From: an uncultured Alphaproteobacteria bacterium | GTDB taxonomy: Bacteria; Pseudomonadota; Alphaproteobacteria; CAKMZR01 | Assembly: GCA_929200455.1 (NCBI GenBank) | Contig: CAKMZR010000068.1 | Location: 1-6,647, forward strand | Length of the DNA stretch: 6,647 nucleotides | Reading direction: 5' to 3' | Shown here: piece by piece, positions 5,188 to 6,647 of the stretch | Layout: each line of letters begins with the position of its first letter | Position numbering within the stretch: position 1 is the stretch's first letter | Position numbers and translations under genes: made by a program | Notes under the pieces: model-generated | What the model saw: only the letters and a program-made list of their open reading frames with translations | What the model was told of the DNA's origin: nothing | Databases searched by the model: none

Positions 5188-6468
5188 ATGGCTATTCCCG
5201 TTTCTGCTCCCGAATTCCTCTTGGTCACACACATGCAAAACCTAGGAAAACGAGCCATTCGTCAATATGCCGCCGTGCTCAGCTTGTCGCGTACCGACCC
5301 CGCCACAAAAAATAATACACAAAAATGGACACAACTCAGAGCCACCATCTCCGAAGTCCTCGGCGACGCAACCGCCGCTTTCTTCCTCTCCAATCACGAC
5401 GTCGTCCTCATCGCTCCCAATATCCCCACCTCCCTACTCGGACAACTCCTCGCCAAAACTTCCCTCATCTTCGGCGGAGACTCCTTCATGTCCACCATCG
5501 ACAGAAACAATTACCACAACCTCTGCTCCCGATTCGAACTCGCAAAAGATATCAATACCTTCAATCAATACGTCGCCAAACACTACAACCGTATGCGACA
5601 ACAATCTCCTCCCTCCAGCGATACGCCCCTCTCTCTCCCCATCGAAGATAACGACGGAATCTCCCTCAAAACACTCTCAGACCTCGAACGACCCCTCACA
5701 AGCAACGACCTCTCCTCCATCACCCAAAGACAAGATATCTGCCTTGTCGATGACGATATGAAAACCATGTCCGTCGTCATGTCAGAAACCTTCGTCTCCA
5801 TGGGGCAACTCATGTCAAGCTCCATGCCAAACAACAAAATCTTTAATGAACGGTGGCTCTTCCTACACCTCACAAGCCTTCTCGATACACGAGTCCTCGC
5901 TTTCCTCAGAAGCCATGACGACCCCAGATTCCGTTCCGCCGTCTCCATCAACCTCAATATCTCCTCCTTCTTCTCCTCGTCCTTCCATAACTTCGACCGC
6001 ATACTCAATCCCATCAATCGCGAAACCATCATGTTCGAACTCCAACTCGTAGACATCATCGCCGATATGGAAAAATTCTTCCAAGTCCGCGACGCTCTCC
6101 ACGAACGGGGGTACCGATTCTGTATCGACTCCGTGCCCTACACCCAACTCGAATACGTCGATGATACCCTCTTCGGCCTCGACATGATCAAACTCAACGC
6201 CTCAGGAAAACTAAGAAGCCTCGACCGATCCACACTCATCAAAACCGTGCGGCGAATCAATGAACTCGGGGCAGAACGTTTCATCTTCTCACGGTGTGAC
6301 GACAGCGATACCGTCTTGTTCGGAAAAAAAATGCATATCGAACTCTTCCAAGGCCACTACATCGACAACTTCCGCAAAAAAGTTATGCAAAAAGGTGAGC
6401 AGAAAAAAGAAAAAGAACAAGCACCTCAAAACAGAAACCTCCATCCCCGGGCCATACGGACGCGTTAA
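5188..6468 (+). CDS. Degenerate EAL-domain protein, probably non-catalytic
   Basis: From ATG 5188 this is 426 residues, with no signal peptide or membrane segment. The N-terminal region (about 8-135: EFLLVTHMQNLGKRAIRQYA, later FFLSNHDVVLIAP) resembles the start of uncharacterised Rhodospirillales EAL proteins as I remember them. The C-terminal half (about 185-395) has an EAL-type outline: VSINLNISS (252-260, for the vNlS motif), IMFELQLVD (281-289, for lEiTE), GYRFCIDSVPYTQL (308-321, for the DDFG region), LDMIKLN (331-337, for D-iKiD) and FQGHYID (387-393, for QGyyf). Key catalytic residues are missing: there is no EAL motif, DDFG is DSVP, and the EGVE-like glutamate region reads FSRCDDSD. 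It should therefore not hydrolyse c-di-GMP; it may bind it or act through protein contacts (inference). A charged Lys/Glu/Gln tail (about 397-411) ends the protein. ATG 5017 would add 57 residues and is possible but less likely. Confidence 0.72.
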   Translation: MAIPVSAPEFLLVTHMQNLGKRAIRQYAAVLSLSRTDPATKNNTQKWTQLRATISEVLGDATAAFFLSNHDVVLIAPNIPTSLLGQLLAKTSLIFGGDSFMSTIDRNNYHNLCSRFELAKDINTFNQYVAKHYNRMRQQSPPSSDTPLSLPIEDNDGISLKTLSDLERPLTSNDLSSITQRQDICLVDDDMKTMSVVMSETFVSMGQLMSSSMPNNKIFNERWLFLHLTSLLDTRVLAFLRSHDDPRFRSAVSINLNISSFFSSSFHNFDRILNPINRETIMFELQLVDIIADMEKFFQVRDALHERGYRFCIDSVPYTQLEYVDDTLFGLDMIKLNASGKLRSLDRSTLIKTVRRINELGAERFIFSRCDDSDTVLFGKKMHIELFQGHYIDNFRKKVMQKGEQKKEKEQAPQNRNLHPRAIRTR

Positions 6469-6488
6469 AACAAATCTTCCTCCACCAA

Positions 6489-6647
6489 CCTCTCACCCAA
6501 CCTCAACCTCAACCAAACACTTTCACGCAACACCAACCAACCTCTCACGCAACCTCAATCAAACACTTTCACGCGATACCAACCGACCAACTTCTCACGC
6601 AACCTCAATCAAACACTTTCACGCGATACCAACCGACCAACTTCTCA
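6489..6647. repeat. Approximately 50-bp direct tandem repeat array, running off the window end
   Basis: Three copies and the start of a fourth are visible. Units 6541-6590 and 6591-6640 differ at one base only (6542 C, 6592 T), and 6641-6647 begins another. The first unit (6489-6540, 52 bases) is more diverged, with a CCTCAA duplication and a 4-base deletion. Each unit holds two half-units marked by TCACGC (6545, 6569, 6595, 6619; also 6523), 24 and 26 bases apart. There are no unique spacers, so it is not CRISPR. It is almost free of G on the plus strand and does not hold an open frame in multiples of three. The total size is unknown. Confidence 0.9.

Noticed and set aside
5743..5763. VDDDMKTM in the EAL-like protein as a response-regulator receiver start
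   Set aside because: The acidic cluster resembles a receiver N-terminus, but no following phospho-aspartate or lysine motif is present, and the segment falls where the EAL-like region begins.
5863..6147. Minus-strand acidic 94-codon frame (and the 158-codon frame at 5583-6059)
   Set aside because: Both are antisense to the EAL-like gene, with no ribosome site or known domain.
6469..6488. Rho-independent terminator after the EAL-like gene
   Set aside because: There is no GC stem followed by a T run; CCCGGG near the gene end is a short palindrome only. The same holds after ccmB.
6489..6647. CRISPR array
   Set aside because: Consecutive units are near identical over their whole length, so there are no unique spacers.

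Overview
The window reads as chromosomal DNA from an alphaproteobacterium. The evidence is a DUF2155 lipid/envelope-type periplasmic protein (a family I know mainly from Alphaproteobacteria) next to MlaD-type MCE proteins, a SucC with a short insertion after its GGRG loop of the kind I recall in alphaproteobacterial SucC, and a degenerate-EAL protein whose N-terminus resembles Rhodospirillales proteins as I remember them. No species or genus can be named from sequence alone. No tRNA, rRNA, insertion sequence, phage gene or CRISPR array was found.

Layout. On the minus strand, the 5' three-quarters of sucD (cut by the left edge) and the complete sucC form a sucC-sucD transcription unit reading out of the left edge; it encodes succinyl-CoA synthetase of the TCA cycle. 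A 206-bp divergent intergenic region (1943-2148) separates it from a plus-strand operon of five genes: mlaD-like 1, mlaD-like 2, DUF2155, ccmA and ccmB. Every junction in this operon is the same 4-base ATGA stop/start overlap. After a 268-bp gap with a plausible sigma70 promoter and an unusually G-rich leader comes a plus-strand gene for a protein with a degenerate, probably non-catalytic EAL domain. The window ends inside an approximately 50-bp tandem repeat array.

How the genes fit together. sucCD is housekeeping metabolism. The operon combines two inner-membrane-anchored MCE proteins (phospholipid traffic between membranes), a secreted periplasmic protein of unknown function, and the CcmA/CcmB half of the heme-handling ABC complex of cytochrome c maturation. 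Everything in it acts at the inner membrane or in the periplasm, so it looks like an envelope-biogenesis operon. The partners expected for each half (mlaE/mlaF/mlaC; ccmC/ccmD/ccmE) are not in the window.

The most striking global property is base composition. The plus strand is strongly C-rich and G-poor whichever strand the gene is on, so plus-strand genes use C-ending codons and minus-strand genes use G/T-ending codons. This strand asymmetry probably explains the many long shadow reading frames, the Leu/Ser/Pro/His/Thr-rich plus-strand proteins and the weak Shine-Dalgarno sequences in the plus-strand operon. I see no clear case for a wholly new system. The points most worth a second look are the tandem mlaD pair fused translationally to ccmAB, a CcmA without its switch histidine, the degenerate EAL protein, its G-rich leader, and the terminal repeat array.
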